A stretch of DNA of 33,371 nt from an uncultured Prevotellaceae bacterium (GTDB taxonomy: Bacteria > Bacteroidota > Bacteroidia > Bacteroidales > Bacteroidaceae): positions 1 through 33,371 of the forward strand of contig CADBBP010000009.1 in the NCBI GenBank assembly GCA_902792855.1, given 5' to 3'. Both the position numbers and the translations under genes were made by a program. Below are positions 15,489 through 23,972 of this stretch, in pieces; position 1 is the stretch's first letter, and every line of letters begins with the position of its first letter. The notes under the pieces are model-generated. The model was given only the letters and a program-made list of their open reading frames with translations, made no database searches and was not told the DNA's origin.

Positions 15489-15908
15489 CTATAGTTGTAA
15501 TTCCCTTGCACACCTTGCTTCCGATGGATAGACGAAGAAGAGGCAGATGGCGAGGATGAGCGCGAGGTAATAAAAGGTTGGAGTGAGGAAGAGATAATAC
15601 GCAATGATGGCAGCAAGCATGGGTATGCACAGCAAGAGCAGCCTCGCTGTTCCCCACGTTGCGAGTGCCTTGGCGTTCCTTTGCTTGAGGTCGGTTGTGA
15701 CTTTCTTCCATTTGAAGAGCCACAAGGAAAGGGGTATGACAATGAGTGTCAAAAGTTCGAGTGCCACGGCGGCAGCATACTCCGCCATCACGTTGCCTGT
15801 CAGCCATCCGGGTTGCAAGAGGCCCGTCTCGCATACGACGACGATGGCCAATGCTATCGACAACGCCCCCCATAGGATGCACAGCAGCAATGTTCTGGTT
15901 TTTCTCAT
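15489..15908 (-). CDS. Small integral membrane protein, unknown function
   Basis: The 139-residue product has four hydrophobic segments: LLLCILWGALSIALAIVVV, YAAAVALELLTLIVIPLSLW, LLLLCIPMLAAIIAYY and FYYLALILAICLFFVY. A basic loop (KWKKVTTDLKQRNAK) lies between the second and third. There are no catalytic motifs and I recognise no named family. It lies tightly between recR (18 bp upstream) and the GT2 gene (3 bp downstream), so it may help the glycosyltransferase at the membrane, but this is inference from position only. Confidence 0.7.
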   Translation of the reverse strand: MRKTRTLLLCILWGALSIALAIVVVCETGLLQPGWLTGNVMAEYAAAVALELLTLIVIPLSLWLFKWKKVTTDLKQRNAKALATWGTARLLLLCIPMLAAIIAYYLFLTPTFYYLALILAICLFFVYPSEARCARELQL

Positions 15909-15926
15909 AATTACATATTTGAATGA

Positions 15927-16538
15927 CTACTGCCCGAAAGGCGTCCGATTGATGATGGAACGCCCGAGTGTCACTTCGTCGGTGTATTCCAGCTCATCTC
16001 CGACAGAGATTCCCCTTGCCAGGACGGTGAGCCGCACATCGTAACCGCTTAGTTTCCTTGAAATGTAGAAATTGGTGGTGTCACCCTCCATGGTGCTTCC
16101 CAAAGCGAGGATGACCTCCTCCACCCCTCCGTTGGCAACCCTTTGCACGAGTGAATCTATCTGCAGGTCGGAAGGTCCCACGCCGTCCATGGGCGAAATG
16201 ACTCCCCCCAGGACATGGTATAGCCCATGGAATTGCTGTGTGTTCTCCACCGCCATGACATCCTGCACGTTCTCCACGACGCAAACGATGGACGTGTCTC
16301 GTCGCGGGTCGGCGCAAATGGGGCATGTGGTGGTGTCACTGATATTGTGGCATGTGTCGCAATACTTCACCTCATGCCTCAATTTCCCCATCGCCTGGGT
16401 GAAAACGTCCACATCATCCATAGGCTGGCGCAGCATGTGCAGCACCAGCCTCAAGGCCGTCTTCCTTCCAATACCGGGCAGTTTAGCAAATTCACCCACC
16501 GCTTTCTCAAGCAGCGTGGAGGGATATTGTTGGAGCAT
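15927..16538 (-). CDS. recR: Recombination mediator protein RecR
   Basis: RecR works with RecO and RecF to load RecA on SSB-coated gaps. The 203-residue sequence is the usual length and has the N-terminal helix-hairpin-helix ([17 protein letters not shown]), the four-cysteine zinc finger CDTC...CPIC at about residues 56-72, and a Toprim domain with [33 protein letters not shown] and a C-terminal NRTPF ending complete it. The gene starts 9 bp after the outer-membrane protein gene and is probably co-transcribed from the cstA promoter. Confidence 0.96.
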   Translation of the reverse strand: MLQQYPSTLLEKAVGEFAKLPGIGRKTALRLVLHMLRQPMDDVDVFTQAMGKLRHEVKYCDTCHNISDTTTCPICADPRRDTSIVCVVENVQDVMAVENTQQFHGLYHVLGGVISPMDGVGPSDLQIDSLVQRVANGGVEEVILALGSTMEGDTTNFYISRKLSGYDVRLTVLARGISVGDELEYTDEVTLGRSIINRTPFGQ

Positions 16539-16547
16539 CCCCTCCCT

Positions 16548-17051
16548 TTAGTAGTTGGTGAAGAGATATACTCCCAATCCGAGGCGAAGCCCCACATTGG
16601 AGTAATCGCTGTGGTTCTTGAGTGACTGCTCGTAATAGATGGCAGGCTCGATGGTCACTGTTCGGTTGATGAAAAACGCATATCCCACCTCCACCGTTGG
16701 CATAAAGTCGTTGTAACTGTGGTTGGCATGCTTGTAGTTGACGCCCGCTCCGAGGTAGATGCCATTCTGGATGATGTAATATCTTCCCATGGCTCCTGCT
16801 GTGAACCTGTCGGGCGTAGGGTCGTTGCCACCCACGCGGTTGTATCCAAAATTAGCCAGCACCATGAGGTTGTCCTCCACGAAATAGCCTCCTTTTGCCT
16901 CAAAGCCACAGCTGAACTTGGTACTTCCGTTGTAGTTGAGGTCCAGCCCGGAGAGGGATGCGCTGATGTAGGTCTTACCCTGCTCAAACTGAGCGCTTAC
17001 GGTGACGACGGTGGTCAGGGCCACCATCAGCATGAAAAATTTCTTCATCAT
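16548..17051 (-). CDS. Outer-membrane beta-barrel protein
   Basis: The 167-residue product starts with a signal peptide (MMKKFFMLMVALTTVVTVSAQ; the second Met at 17048 is equally likely). Alternating hydrophobic/polar strands follow: KTYISASLSGLDLNY, FEAKGGYFVEDNLMVLANFGY, GAMGRYYIIQNGIYLGAGVNY and VEVGYAFFINRTVTIEPAIYYEQSL. The protein ends in the aromatic LGLGVYLFTNY, typical of barrel insertion signals. The size suits an eight-strand barrel of the OmpA/OmpX type without a peptidoglycan domain. It lies between cstA (17 bp) and recR (9 bp). Function beyond membrane location is unknown. Confidence 0.8.
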   Translation of the reverse strand: MMKKFFMLMVALTTVVTVSAQFEQGKTYISASLSGLDLNYNGSTKFSCGFEAKGGYFVEDNLMVLANFGYNRVGGNDPTPDRFTAGAMGRYYIIQNGIYLGAGVNYKHANHSYNDFMPTVEVGYAFFINRTVTIEPAIYYEQSLKNHSDYSNVGLRLGLGVYLFTNY

Positions 17052-17068
17052 TTGGTCGGATCTGTTAT

Positions 17069-18613
17069 TTATTTGTGATTATTCTGATACTTGTTTTTCC
17101 ATGTAGCAAACCACACGACGGCCAGTACGCAGCACGCGATGCCAAGGGCGTACCCTACTGAAAGCGGTATGCTCACACCGTTGATGGCGTTCAGTCCGTT
17201 GGGACTGACAAAGACAAACGTTGAGCACACAGTTGTCATGAACAAAGCTGGAATAAGTCCGATGACGTATGGTTTGTTGTTTCTCACGAGATAGACGGTG
17301 ATGGTCCAGAGGGTGAACACGGAGAGTGTCTGGTTGCCCCATCCGAAATACTGCCAGATGGTGTTGAAGCCATCGGGATTTTCCATCTGCCATACGAGCA
17401 AGAGTATGGATGCAGCAAACATCGGCAGTGCGATGTAGAGCCTTTTTACAATGGTGCGCTGCTCCATCTTGAAGGCAGATGCGATGATAAGCCTGGCACT
17501 GCGGAAAGCCGTATCTCCCGAGGTGATAGGTGCTGCCACCACACCGAGGACGGCGAGAATGCCTCCGAAGAGACCGAGCCATCCAGAGCATACATACTGC
17601 ACGACAGCCGGAGCGGTGAAGAACTGCACGAGCGTCTTAGGAGAATCGCCTTGCATCTGCTCATTGAACTGGCTGACAATTTCTGCCGGCACCACCTCGC
17701 GCCATCCTCCATAGTAGAAGAAATATGCAGAGACGGAAGCCCAAATGAGTGCCACGAGCCCCTCTGTGATCATGGAGCCGTAGAAAATGGGGCGGGCAAG
17801 TCTCTCATCCTTCAAGCATCTTGCCATGAGCGGGCTTTGCGTGGCATGGAAGCCACTGATGGCACCGCAGGCGATGGTGAGGAAGAGACATGGGAAGATG
17901 GGGTTCTTGCCAATAAACGTGTCAGCCCCGAGCAGCGAGGCAGGCTCATTGCGATTGGCTTGTTCAAGGTTGGACCACAATTCCGGGATGTCGGGCCACT
18001 TGATGAAGAGCACGACCAAGAGTGCTGCAGCCATGAAGAGCAGCGAGAATGCAAATATGGGATAGAAGCGCCCGATAATCTTGTCGATGGGGAGCATGGT
18101 GGCAAGGATGTAGTAGAGGAAGATGATGACCACCCAAACGATGATTCCCATGGGAGCCATGTTCTCCAAGAGCAGTGCAGGGCTGTAAACGAAGACGACA
18201 CCCACCATGACGAGCAGGAATACCGAGAATACGAGCATGACAGCCTTCGCCGACTTCCCCAAGTACGTACCAATAAGCTCGGGAAGGTTGGCTCCGCCGT
18301 GCCTCATGGACAGCATCCCACTGAAATAGTCGTGCATGGCTCCGGCAAAGATGCATCCCAGGACAATCCAGATGTATGCCGTGGGGCCATACCAAGCACC
18401 CATGATGGCTCCGAAGATGGGGCCGGTGCCTGCGATGTTGAGAAACTGAATCATAAACACCTTCCACGTGGGAAGTACGATGTAGTCCACGCCATCGGCC
18501 ATGGCCACAGCAGGTGTAGGCCTGTCGTCAGGCTGGACAACTTTCTCCAAAAACTTGCCGTAGCACACATATCCAGCGACAAGCGCCAAAAGGCTCAACA
18601 AAAATGATATCAT
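17069..18613 (-). CDS. cstA: CstA-family carbon starvation protein / peptide or pyruvate transporter
   Basis: The 514-residue inner-membrane protein has about 13-15 membrane spans. CstA hallmarks are KVFMIQFLNIAGTGPIFGAIMGAWYGP, IFAGAMHDYFSGMLSMRHGG and IACGAISGFHATQSPLMARCL. Family members import peptides or pyruvate during carbon limitation. It is shorter than E. coli CstA (about 700 residues) and appears to lack that protein's extra C-terminal part, as do other Bacteroidetes homologues. It is the first gene of the minus-strand run and has a promoter at 18641-18674. The substrate in this organism is not shown by sequence. Confidence 0.9.
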   Translation of the reverse strand: MISFLLSLLALVAGYVCYGKFLEKVVQPDDRPTPAVAMADGVDYIVLPTWKVFMIQFLNIAGTGPIFGAIMGAWYGPTAYIWIVLGCIFAGAMHDYFSGMLSMRHGGANLPELIGTYLGKSAKAVMLVFSVFLLVMVGVVFVYSPALLLENMAPMGIIVWVVIIFLYYILATMLPIDKIIGRFYPIFAFSLLFMAAALLVVLFIKWPDIPELWSNLEQANRNEPASLLGADTFIGKNPIFPCLFLTIACGAISGFHATQSPLMARCLKDERLARPIFYGSMITEGLVALIWASVSAYFFYYGGWREVVPAEIVSQFNEQMQGDSPKTLVQFFTAPAVVQYVCSGWLGLFGGILAVLGVVAAPITSGDTAFRSARLIIASAFKMEQRTIVKRLYIALPMFAASILLLVWQMENPDGFNTIWQYFGWGNQTLSVFTLWTITVYLVRNNKPYVIGLIPALFMTTVCSTFVFVSPNGLNAINGVSIPLSVGYALGIACCVLAVVWFATWKNKYQNNHK

Positions 18614-18640
18614 TTCCTATATAAAATTGTAATAGTCGTG

Positions 18641-18674
18641 CAAAATTACACATTTTTTTTATAACAAGTGCAAA
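18641..18674 (-). promoter_or_regulatory. Promoter for the cstA operon
   Basis: TTTG (18671-18674) and TAATTTTG (18641-18648) on the minus strand are separated by 22 bases, one base beyond the usual 19-21. Both boxes match exactly. The ATG at 18613 lies about 28 bases downstream of the -7 box. Confidence 0.6.
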
Positions 18675-18701
18675 AAGCCAACAATTTAACATGAAACATG
18701 C

Positions 18702-19316
18702 TCACTCCATCATCCACGAGCCGAGTTTTCTAAGGGGTTTCTTGGGGATGTTGCTCCAAGTCTCCCGTTTCTTCACACTCTCGTCAAACATGTTGTATGT
18801 CACCCGCTGGTGCTTGCTTGTGAGGTAATTGTAACTGTCGATGTGGGCGTCACCGGTGTTTCGCATGAAATAATCCTCGTCGAAACCGATGAGGTAGAAG
18901 TCGCCTTTTTGGAAGCGAAACTTGTAAGTGTTGTGGCCGGCACCCCAGCTTCCAGCACTCCGAAACATCGACAAGTCGATTTCCAACACGCCCTTGGGAT
19001 TAACGTCCATGCTGCAATCCAAGGACACATCGGGGTCATCGTCTGGGGGAAAGATGTCTCTGTATTCCCGGAAGCAGGTGTAACCGCCTCCTTGAATGCC
19101 GAAATAGATGGCCATGACTCGACCAAGTTCTTCACCCATGTTGGAGATGATGGCAAGGTCGGAGATTCCGTCCTTGTTGAAGTCACCCACGGCTTCAATG
19201 CATTCCCGGTTTTTGAGCGTGTCGAGGGGAATGTACTTGCCGTTGCTTACTATTGTTTGTCCGCTGAGCATCTGGACACATGCCACCGCCAATAAGAATA
19301 ACATAGTCTTTTTCAT
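18702..19316 (-). CDS. Secreted FG-GAP/VCBS-like protein, unknown function
   Basis: The ATG at 19316 gives a 204-residue protein with a signal peptide (MKKTMLFLLAVACVQMLSGQ). The open frame continues far upstream, but there it is only antisense to the GHL10 gene. Residues about 40-60 (AVGDFNKDGISDLAIISN) match the FG-GAP calcium-binding blade motif GDxNxDGxxDL. The rest (SMDVNPKGVLEIDLSMFRSAGSWGAGHNTYKFRF, then GFDEDYF) looks like a small beta-rich domain of a type frequent in Bacteroidetes. No enzyme motif is visible. It is divergent from the GHL10 hydrolase across a 183-bp region containing both promoters. Confidence 0.7.
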   Translation of the reverse strand: MKKTMLFLLAVACVQMLSGQTIVSNGKYIPLDTLKNRECIEAVGDFNKDGISDLAIISNMGEELGRVMAIYFGIQGGGYTCFREYRDIFPPDDDPDVSLDCSMDVNPKGVLEIDLSMFRSAGSWGAGHNTYKFRFQKGDFYLIGFDEDYFMRNTGDAHIDSYNYLTSKHQRVTYNMFDESVKKRETWSNIPKKPLRKLGSWMME

Positions 19317-19321
19317 GTTTG

Positions 19322-19329
19322 CAAAAGTA
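19322..19329 (-). promoter_or_regulatory. -7 box before the FG-GAP-like gene
   Basis: TACTTTTG on the minus strand is an exact TAnnTTTG match, with TTTC 19 bases upstream as a weak -33. It ends only 6 bases before the ATG at 19316, so the transcript would be leaderless or nearly so, or the box is fortuitous. Confidence 0.4.
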
Positions 19330-19455
19330 CGGAAAAAAAACGTAACAAGAAACGAAAAGCCATATATTTTTGTATGGTTTTTCATATTTTTGACATCATC
19401 TCCTGCGGAATTTACGGAACAACGGAAGCCATTTTCAACATTCTTGTGAAAACTC

Positions 19456-19486
19456 TTTGCCATTTGTAGCAAAAGCCGTATCTTTG
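19456..19486 (+). promoter_or_regulatory. Consensus promoter for the GHL10 hydrolase
   Basis: TTTG at 19456-19459, 19 bases, then TATCTTTG at 19479-19486 is a complete match to the Bacteroidetes consensus. The start site falls near 19492, giving a leader of about 8 bases to the ATG at 19500 or 20 bases to the ATG at 19512. Confidence 0.75.
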
Positions 19487-19499
19487 CATTGAAAAGAAT

Positions 19500-21161
19500 A
19501 TGAAAGCTTCCATGTATAGAACACCTATTTTGATGCTGACCTTCCTGCTCTCTTCCTTGTGCGCCTTGAGCCAAGTACCGAAGCATGAAGTCCGCGCCGT
19601 GTGGCTCACCACGTTGAAGAGCCTTGACTGGCCAAGCGTGAAAGCCACCTCCCCCGAGTCGATAGAGCGCCAGAAGCAGCAGTTTCGCGACATCCTCGAC
19701 CGTCTTGGTCGAACGCATGTCAACACCATACTTCTTCAGACGCGCATTCGCGCCACCACCCTCTACCCTTCCCGTTTGGAGCCTTGGGACGCCTGCCTCA
19801 CCGGCAAGGGCGGTCGCTCCCCCGGCTACGACCCCTTGCAGTTTGCCATCGACGAGTGCCACAAGCGTGGTATGGAACTCCATGCATGGGTCGTCTCCAT
19901 CCCCGTTGGCAAGTGGAACGACACCGGCTGCAAGCAGTTGCGCGAGCGTTATCCCCGCATGGTGATGAAAATTGGCGACGAGGGATATATGAATCCCGAA
20001 TACAGCGAAACAGCCTCATACATTGCTGGAATCTGTCGCGAAATTGTTGACAACTATGATGTTGACGGCATCCACCTTGACTATATCCGCTACCCAGAGA
20101 ACATGAAGTTGCGGGTGAGCAAGAGCCAAGGCCGTGAGAACATCACCCGCATCGTGCGAACCATTCACGAGCGTGTGAAAAGCGTGAAGCCATGGGTGAA
20201 GCTAAGTTGCTCTCCCATCGGCAAATTCAGCGACCTCCCCCGCCATTCGAGCCTTGGTTGGAATGCCTACGACCGCGTGTGCCAGGATGCCCAGGGATGG
20301 CTTCGCGACGGCCTGATGGACCAACTCTATCCGATGATGTATTTCAAGGACGACCAATTCTATCCCTTTGCTGCCGACTGGGCATCCAACAGTTATGGTC
20401 GTACAGTGGTTCCCGGCCTTGGTATATGGCTTTTGTCTCGCCGCGAGGGCGCCAACTGGTCGTTGATGGACATCACCCGCGAGTTGAACGTGTTGCGACA
20501 GATGGGCATGGGTCATACCTATTTCCGCAGCCGCTTCTTCACCGATGACACAAAAGGCATCTATACCTATGTGGAGCGCTACCTCGACACCTACCCCTCA
20601 CTCACACCTCCCATGACATGGCAGTCAAAGGCCATTCCCACCCGCCCGGACGGCATGGACCTTTCCCAGGATGGCACCCGTCTCCGCATTCGCTGGTGGG
20701 GTGGCAGCGACCGCAGCGGTGGCCCCTACTTGATGTATAATGTATATGCCGGCACGGAGACACCTGTTGACGTTAGCGATGCCCGCAACCTTGTTGCCCG
20801 CCGCCTCACCTCGCCTCACCTTACCATCGAAGGCGAAGATGGCCGCCACTATTTCGCCGTCACCTCCATCGACCGTTATGGCAACGAGAGTGAGGCTCTC
20901 CAAAGCGAGCAGCCCTACCGGCCCACGATAGAATGGCTCCCCAACGACGGCCGCCAGTTGCCAGTGCCTGCCCTCCCTCAGGATTTCGAGTGTACTTACC
21001 TGAGCATCGTGAGCCTGACGGGTACGACGATGACCATCCGCCCCGTTGGTGGGAAGACATTGAGCATCCGCCGCCTTCCCGAGGGTGTCTATATTTTGTG
21101 CGCTGTGGACAAGAAGAAACGCAGCCGGCGCATCGGACAATTCGTGGTGAAGCGTTCATGA
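19500..21161 (+). CDS. Secreted GH10-like family (GHL10/DUF187) glycoside hydrolase
   Basis: The 553-residue protein has a signal peptide; starting at the second Met (19512, MYRTPILMLTFLLSSLCALSQ) gives the cleaner leader. Residues about 28-330 are a TIM-barrel of the GHL10 type, with HEVRAVWLTTLKSLDWPS at the start, THVNTILLQTRIRATTLYPS, the VDGIHLDYIRYP motif and DQLYPMMYFKDD. GHL10 proteins act on cell-wall or glycan substrates; the close E. coli relative YddW (DigH) hydrolyses denuded peptidoglycan strands. A fibronectin III-like domain (about 385-480) and a beta-rich, basic C-terminus ending FVVKRS follow. The gene stands alone behind a consensus promoter. Fold is confident; peptidoglycan versus polysaccharide substrate is open. 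Confidence 0.85.
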   Translation: MKASMYRTPILMLTFLLSSLCALSQVPKHEVRAVWLTTLKSLDWPSVKATSPESIERQKQQFRDILDRLGRTHVNTILLQTRIRATTLYPSRLEPWDACLTGKGGRSPGYDPLQFAIDECHKRGMELHAWVVSIPVGKWNDTGCKQLRERYPRMVMKIGDEGYMNPEYSETASYIAGICREIVDNYDVDGIHLDYIRYPENMKLRVSKSQGRENITRIVRTIHERVKSVKPWVKLSCSPIGKFSDLPRHSSLGWNAYDRVCQDAQGWLRDGLMDQLYPMMYFKDDQFYPFAADWASNSYGRTVVPGLGIWLLSRREGANWSLMDITRELNVLRQMGMGHTYFRSRFFTDDTKGIYTYVERYLDTYPSLTPPMTWQSKAIPTRPDGMDLSQDGTRLRIRWWGGSDRSGGPYLMYNVYAGTETPVDVSDARNLVARRLTSPHLTIEGEDGRHYFAVTSIDRYGNESEALQSEQPYRPTIEWLPNDGRQLPVPALPQDFECTYLSIVSLTGTTMTIRPVGGKTLSIRRLPEGVYILCAVDKKKRSRRIGQFVVKRS

Positions 21162-21178
21162 AAACATCAAGACACGAC

Positions 21179-21217
21179 AAAGGTCATTGGCAGCAGTTTG
21201 CCAATGGCCTTTTTTGT
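21179..21217 (+). terminator. Rho-independent terminator after the GHL10 gene
   Basis: AAAGGTCATTGGCA (21179-21192) pairs with TGCCAATGGCCTTT (21199-21212), one T-G wobble, followed by a T-run. It also separates the convergent DUF3127 gene. Confidence 0.85.
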
Positions 21218-21234
21218 TTTTGTGAAGGGAAGCC

Positions 21235-21663
21235 TCAGAAGGGCAGGTCGTCGGATGACCCTCCGTCATTGGCGGGATTGTCAAATGGGTTGGACATTGG
21301 CGGAGCCTGCTGGGGAGCTGCCTGTTGGGGTGCCACTCCTGCTGCCGCCTCGAATGGTGCCTGGCTGAACGGAGCTGCCGTAGGCGCAGCCACCTGCACC
21401 GGCCTGACGTCGAAAGCCCTGATGCTGTTGAACCATCTGCCGTTGTATTCGCGTGCGTCGATGTCGAACGACACGTTGACGTCCTGACCCACCTGGATGT
21501 TGAACCTCTGTAGTTTGTCCTCTCCAAAGACCGAGAAGACCATTTTACGCGTGAACTGCCCGTCGAGAGTTTCCAAGACAAATTCCTGCACTTTCCATTC
21601 ACCACGGCTCGAAACACCCGTCTTCGGTTCGAGCGCAAAGATGATTTTACCTTGTAATTCCAT
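21235..21663 (-). CDS. DUF3127 protein with SSB-like acidic tail
   Basis: The 142-residue product opens MELQGKIIFALEPKTGVSSRGEWKVQEFVLET and continues QVGQDVNVSFDIDAREYNGRWFNSIRAFDV. This is the DUF3127 signature, a Bacteroidetes family predicted to adopt an OB fold. Residues about 90-133 are a low-complexity A/P/Q linker (PQQAAPQQAPP). The last residues, GGSSDDLPF, copy the C-terminal tip of single-stranded DNA-binding proteins (DDxPF), which docks repair and replication partners. OB fold plus disordered linker plus DDLPF tip is SSB architecture, although the sequence is not canonical SSB. It sits divergent to dnaN. A single-stranded nucleic-acid-binding role is inferred. Confidence 0.8.
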   Translation of the reverse strand: MELQGKIIFALEPKTGVSSRGEWKVQEFVLETLDGQFTRKMVFSVFGEDKLQRFNIQVGQDVNVSFDIDAREYNGRWFNSIRAFDVRPVQVAAPTAAPFSQAPFEAAAGVAPQQAAPQQAPPMSNPFDNPANDGGSSDDLPF

Positions 21664-21826
21664 ATAATTCTTATTTTATAAAATAATGTATAAGCAATTG
21701 TCCATTCATTCGGAAGCTTTGCAAAGACTTCCAAGTCGTACAAGCTTGGTGTAATGCGTAGCATTGCCGAAATCGTTTGCGAAATTACAAAAAATGCGTC
21801 ATAAATCGAAACTTTTGGCTTAAATT
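21664..21826. other. Intergenic region between DUF3127 and the dnaN promoter
   Basis: No open frame of note is present. An imperfect 21-base palindrome beginning GGAAGCTTTG and ending in CTTCC lies near 21711. No exact TAnnTTTG box facing the DUF3127 gene was found on the minus strand, so its promoter is unassigned. Confidence 0.4.
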
Positions 21827-21857
21827 TTTGTTATATGTGAGGATTTTTGTAATTTTG
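21827..21857 (+). promoter_or_regulatory. Consensus promoter for the dnaN operon
   Basis: TTTG at 21827-21830, 19 bases, then TAATTTTG at 21850-21857 matches the Bacteroidetes consensus fully. The leader to the dnaN ATG at 21943 is about 80 bases. Confidence 0.75.
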
Positions 21858-21942
21858 TGGTCAGTATGTGGAGTAGTGAGCCTTTTCCACAAGCCATTCG
21901 GCATGCACCCATCAGCAAATTAACAATTTAAAATACACCATA

Positions 21943-23070
21943 ATGAAGTTTACCTTATCCAGCACCACCCTAAGCACAAAGTTGGGCATCCTCTCCAAAG
22001 TAATCATGGCCAAGAACGCCATGCCCATCCTTGAGGGTTTCCTCTTTGAGGTTTCCGACGGCCAATTGGTCATCACCGCCTCCGACAATGAGAATGTGAT
22101 GAAATCCACCTGCCAGTTGTCAGATAGCGACGGCAACGGCCGGTTTGTAGTTAGCAGCCACACCATCCTCGACGCTGTTCGTGAGTTGCCCGACCAGCCC
22201 CTCACCTTCGAGGTGGACCTCATGGACTTCACCGTGAAGGTTTACTACCAGAACGGTAACTATAACTTCACCGTCCAAAATGCCGACGAGTACCCTCAGA
22301 CACAGGCCCTTCCGAGCGATGTCACCACCATCAACTTCGAGGCCGGTGTGCTGCAGGCCAACATCACCCGCACCATCTTTGCCACCACCACGCAGGAAGA
22401 GTTGCGCCCAGTGATGAACGGCATCTATTTTGACATCACGCCCGACTACACCGCCATCGTTGCCAGCGACGGCAGCAAGCTTGTCCGCAACCGCTGCTTC
22501 GCCGTAAGAAACGAGCGTGCCGCCTCATTCATTCTCCCCAAGAAGCCCGCCTCACTGCTTAAGAATGTGCTGACAAAGGACGGCGGCGACGTTGTCATCA
22601 AGTTCAACGACCGCAATGCTGTCATCAGCTTCGCCGACGGCGTACTCATCTGCCGCCTCATTGAGGGCAGATACCCCAACTACAATTCCGTCATCCCCAA
22701 GGACAACCCCAACCACCTTCGCATCGACCGCCGCGTGTTGGTGAGCGCCCTTCGCCGCGTGCTTCCCTTCGCCAGTGAGAGCAGCCTGTTGGTGAAATTC
22801 AAGGTAGAGCAGGGCCAGGTGGTCCTCTCCTCAGAGGACATCGACTTCTCCACCAGTGCCAAGGAGGCTTTGGTGTGCGAGTACGACGGCGTTCCGATGG
22901 CCATTGGCTTCAAGGGTCCTGCCCTGTTGGAAATTCTCAACAATCTTGACAGCGACGAGGTGGTCATAGAGTTGGCCGACCCCAGCCGTGCCGGCGTGGT
23001 GGTACCTGCTCAGCAACCCGACCAGGAAGAGGTGCTGATGCTCATTATGCCGATGCTTCTCAACGACTAA
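21943..23070 (+). CDS. dnaN: DNA polymerase III beta subunit (sliding clamp)
   Basis: DnaN forms the ring-shaped dimer that tethers DNA polymerase III and many repair enzymes to DNA. The 375-residue length is standard. Motifs include MKFTLSSTTLSTKLGILSKVI, ENVMKSTCQL, TTQEELRPVMNGIYFDI in the second domain, GSKLVRNRC, LICRLIEGRYPNY and the terminal VVVPAQQPDQEEVLMLIMPMLLND, a beta-clamp C-terminus. It is not beside dnaA in this window. It leads a five-gene run and is followed 16 bp later by a 3'-5' exonuclease. Confidence 0.97.
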   Translation: MKFTLSSTTLSTKLGILSKVIMAKNAMPILEGFLFEVSDGQLVITASDNENVMKSTCQLSDSDGNGRFVVSSHTILDAVRELPDQPLTFEVDLMDFTVKVYYQNGNYNFTVQNADEYPQTQALPSDVTTINFEAGVLQANITRTIFATTTQEELRPVMNGIYFDITPDYTAIVASDGSKLVRNRCFAVRNERAASFILPKKPASLLKNVLTKDGGDVVIKFNDRNAVISFADGVLICRLIEGRYPNYNSVIPKDNPNHLRIDRRVLVSALRRVLPFASESSLLVKFKVEQGQVVLSSEDIDFSTSAKEALVCEYDGVPMAIGFKGPALLEILNNLDSDEVVIELADPSRAGVVVPAQQPDQEEVLMLIMPMLLND

Positions 23071-23086
23071 CCAAGTACGCCAACTG

Positions 23087-23956
23087 ATGATACCTCATCT
23101 TACAAAGCCCCTGATAATCTTCGACTTGGAGACGACGGGGCTTGACCTTGTTAAATCGCGCATCATCCAGATAGCATTTGTCAAGGTTTTCCCTGACGGC
23201 AGCGAGCAGAGCCGCGACTACTATGTGAACCCTGAGTGCCCCATCCCCGCCGAGGTGAGTGCCCTGACAGGCATCACCGACGAGATGGTGGCTCAGAGCC
23301 CCACTTTCAAGGCCCTCGCCCCCCAACTATCCAAGGAGTTTTCAGGCTGTGACTTTGCCGGTTTCAACTCCAACCATTTCGACATCCCCCTGCTTGCCGA
23401 GGAGTTTCTCCGCGCCGGCATCGATTTTGACTTCTCCAAATGCCGTCTTATCGACATGCAGACCATCTTTCACAAGATGGAGCCTCGCAACCTCGCCGCC
23501 GCCTTCAAATTCTACTGTGGTGAGGAGATGACCCCTGAAAACGTGGGTGCCTCAGGCAGTGCCCACCGTGCCGACTTCGATGCCAAGGCCACCTATCGCG
23601 TGTTACAGGGCCAGCTCGACATGTACAGCCCCGACAATCAAGAAGACCCCTTGCGACAGTTGACCAACGACATGGATGCGCTTGCAGCCTTCTCTCGCAC
23701 CAACGACAATGTTGACTTCGCCGGCCGCATCGTGTGGAAGCCCGTCTTGGATGCCAACGGACAGCCCGTGACCGACGACAGCGGTGCCCCATTGCGTCAA
23801 GAGGTTTTCAACTTCGGCAAATATAAAGGCCGCCCTGTGGCCGAGGTGCTCCGCAAGGATTCCGGCTACTACGGTTGGATGCTCAACGGCGACTTCACCC
23901 TCAATACCAAGCAGGCACTCACCCGCATCCGTCTGCGCAGCCTCACCCAACGCTAA
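23087..23956 (+). CDS. DnaQ/ExoX-like DEDDh 3'-5' exonuclease
   Basis: The 289-residue protein has exonuclease motif I FDLETTG (D13, E15), motif II GFNSNHFDIPLL and motif III HRADFDA, with histidine marking the DEDDh subclass used in proofreading. Residues about 255-289 (FNFGKYKGRPVAEVL...GYYGWML) match a small domain found at the end of exodeoxyribonuclease X-type proteins. It could serve as the proofreading epsilon subunit or as a repair exonuclease. Placement 16 bp after dnaN favours a DNA role, and direct clamp contact is possible. A gene symbol is withheld because epsilon and ExoX relatives cannot be separated here. Confidence 0.85.
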   Translation: MIPHLTKPLIIFDLETTGLDLVKSRIIQIAFVKVFPDGSEQSRDYYVNPECPIPAEVSALTGITDEMVAQSPTFKALAPQLSKEFSGCDFAGFNSNHFDIPLLAEEFLRAGIDFDFSKCRLIDMQTIFHKMEPRNLAAAFKFYCGEEMTPENVGASGSAHRADFDAKATYRVLQGQLDMYSPDNQEDPLRQLTNDMDALAAFSRTNDNVDFAGRIVWKPVLDANGQPVTDDSGAPLRQEVFNFGKYKGRPVAEVLRKDSGYYGWMLNGDFTLNTKQALTRIRLRSLTQR

Positions 23957-23972
23957 CTATAAACAAACAAAG

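Noticed and set aside
17651..18607. 318-residue plus-strand frame within cstA
   Set aside because: It is antisense to a well-supported transporter, is full of D/E/H/R with no domain, and lacks a promoter.
19317..19883. N-terminal extension of the FG-GAP-like gene to 393 residues
   Set aside because: The extension runs antisense through the GHL10 signal peptide and both promoters; the ATG at 19316 has an excellent signal peptide.
21235..21663. Calling this gene canonical ssb
   Set aside because: The core reads as DUF3127, not as the SSB OB-fold sequence; only the C-terminal tip is SSB-like.
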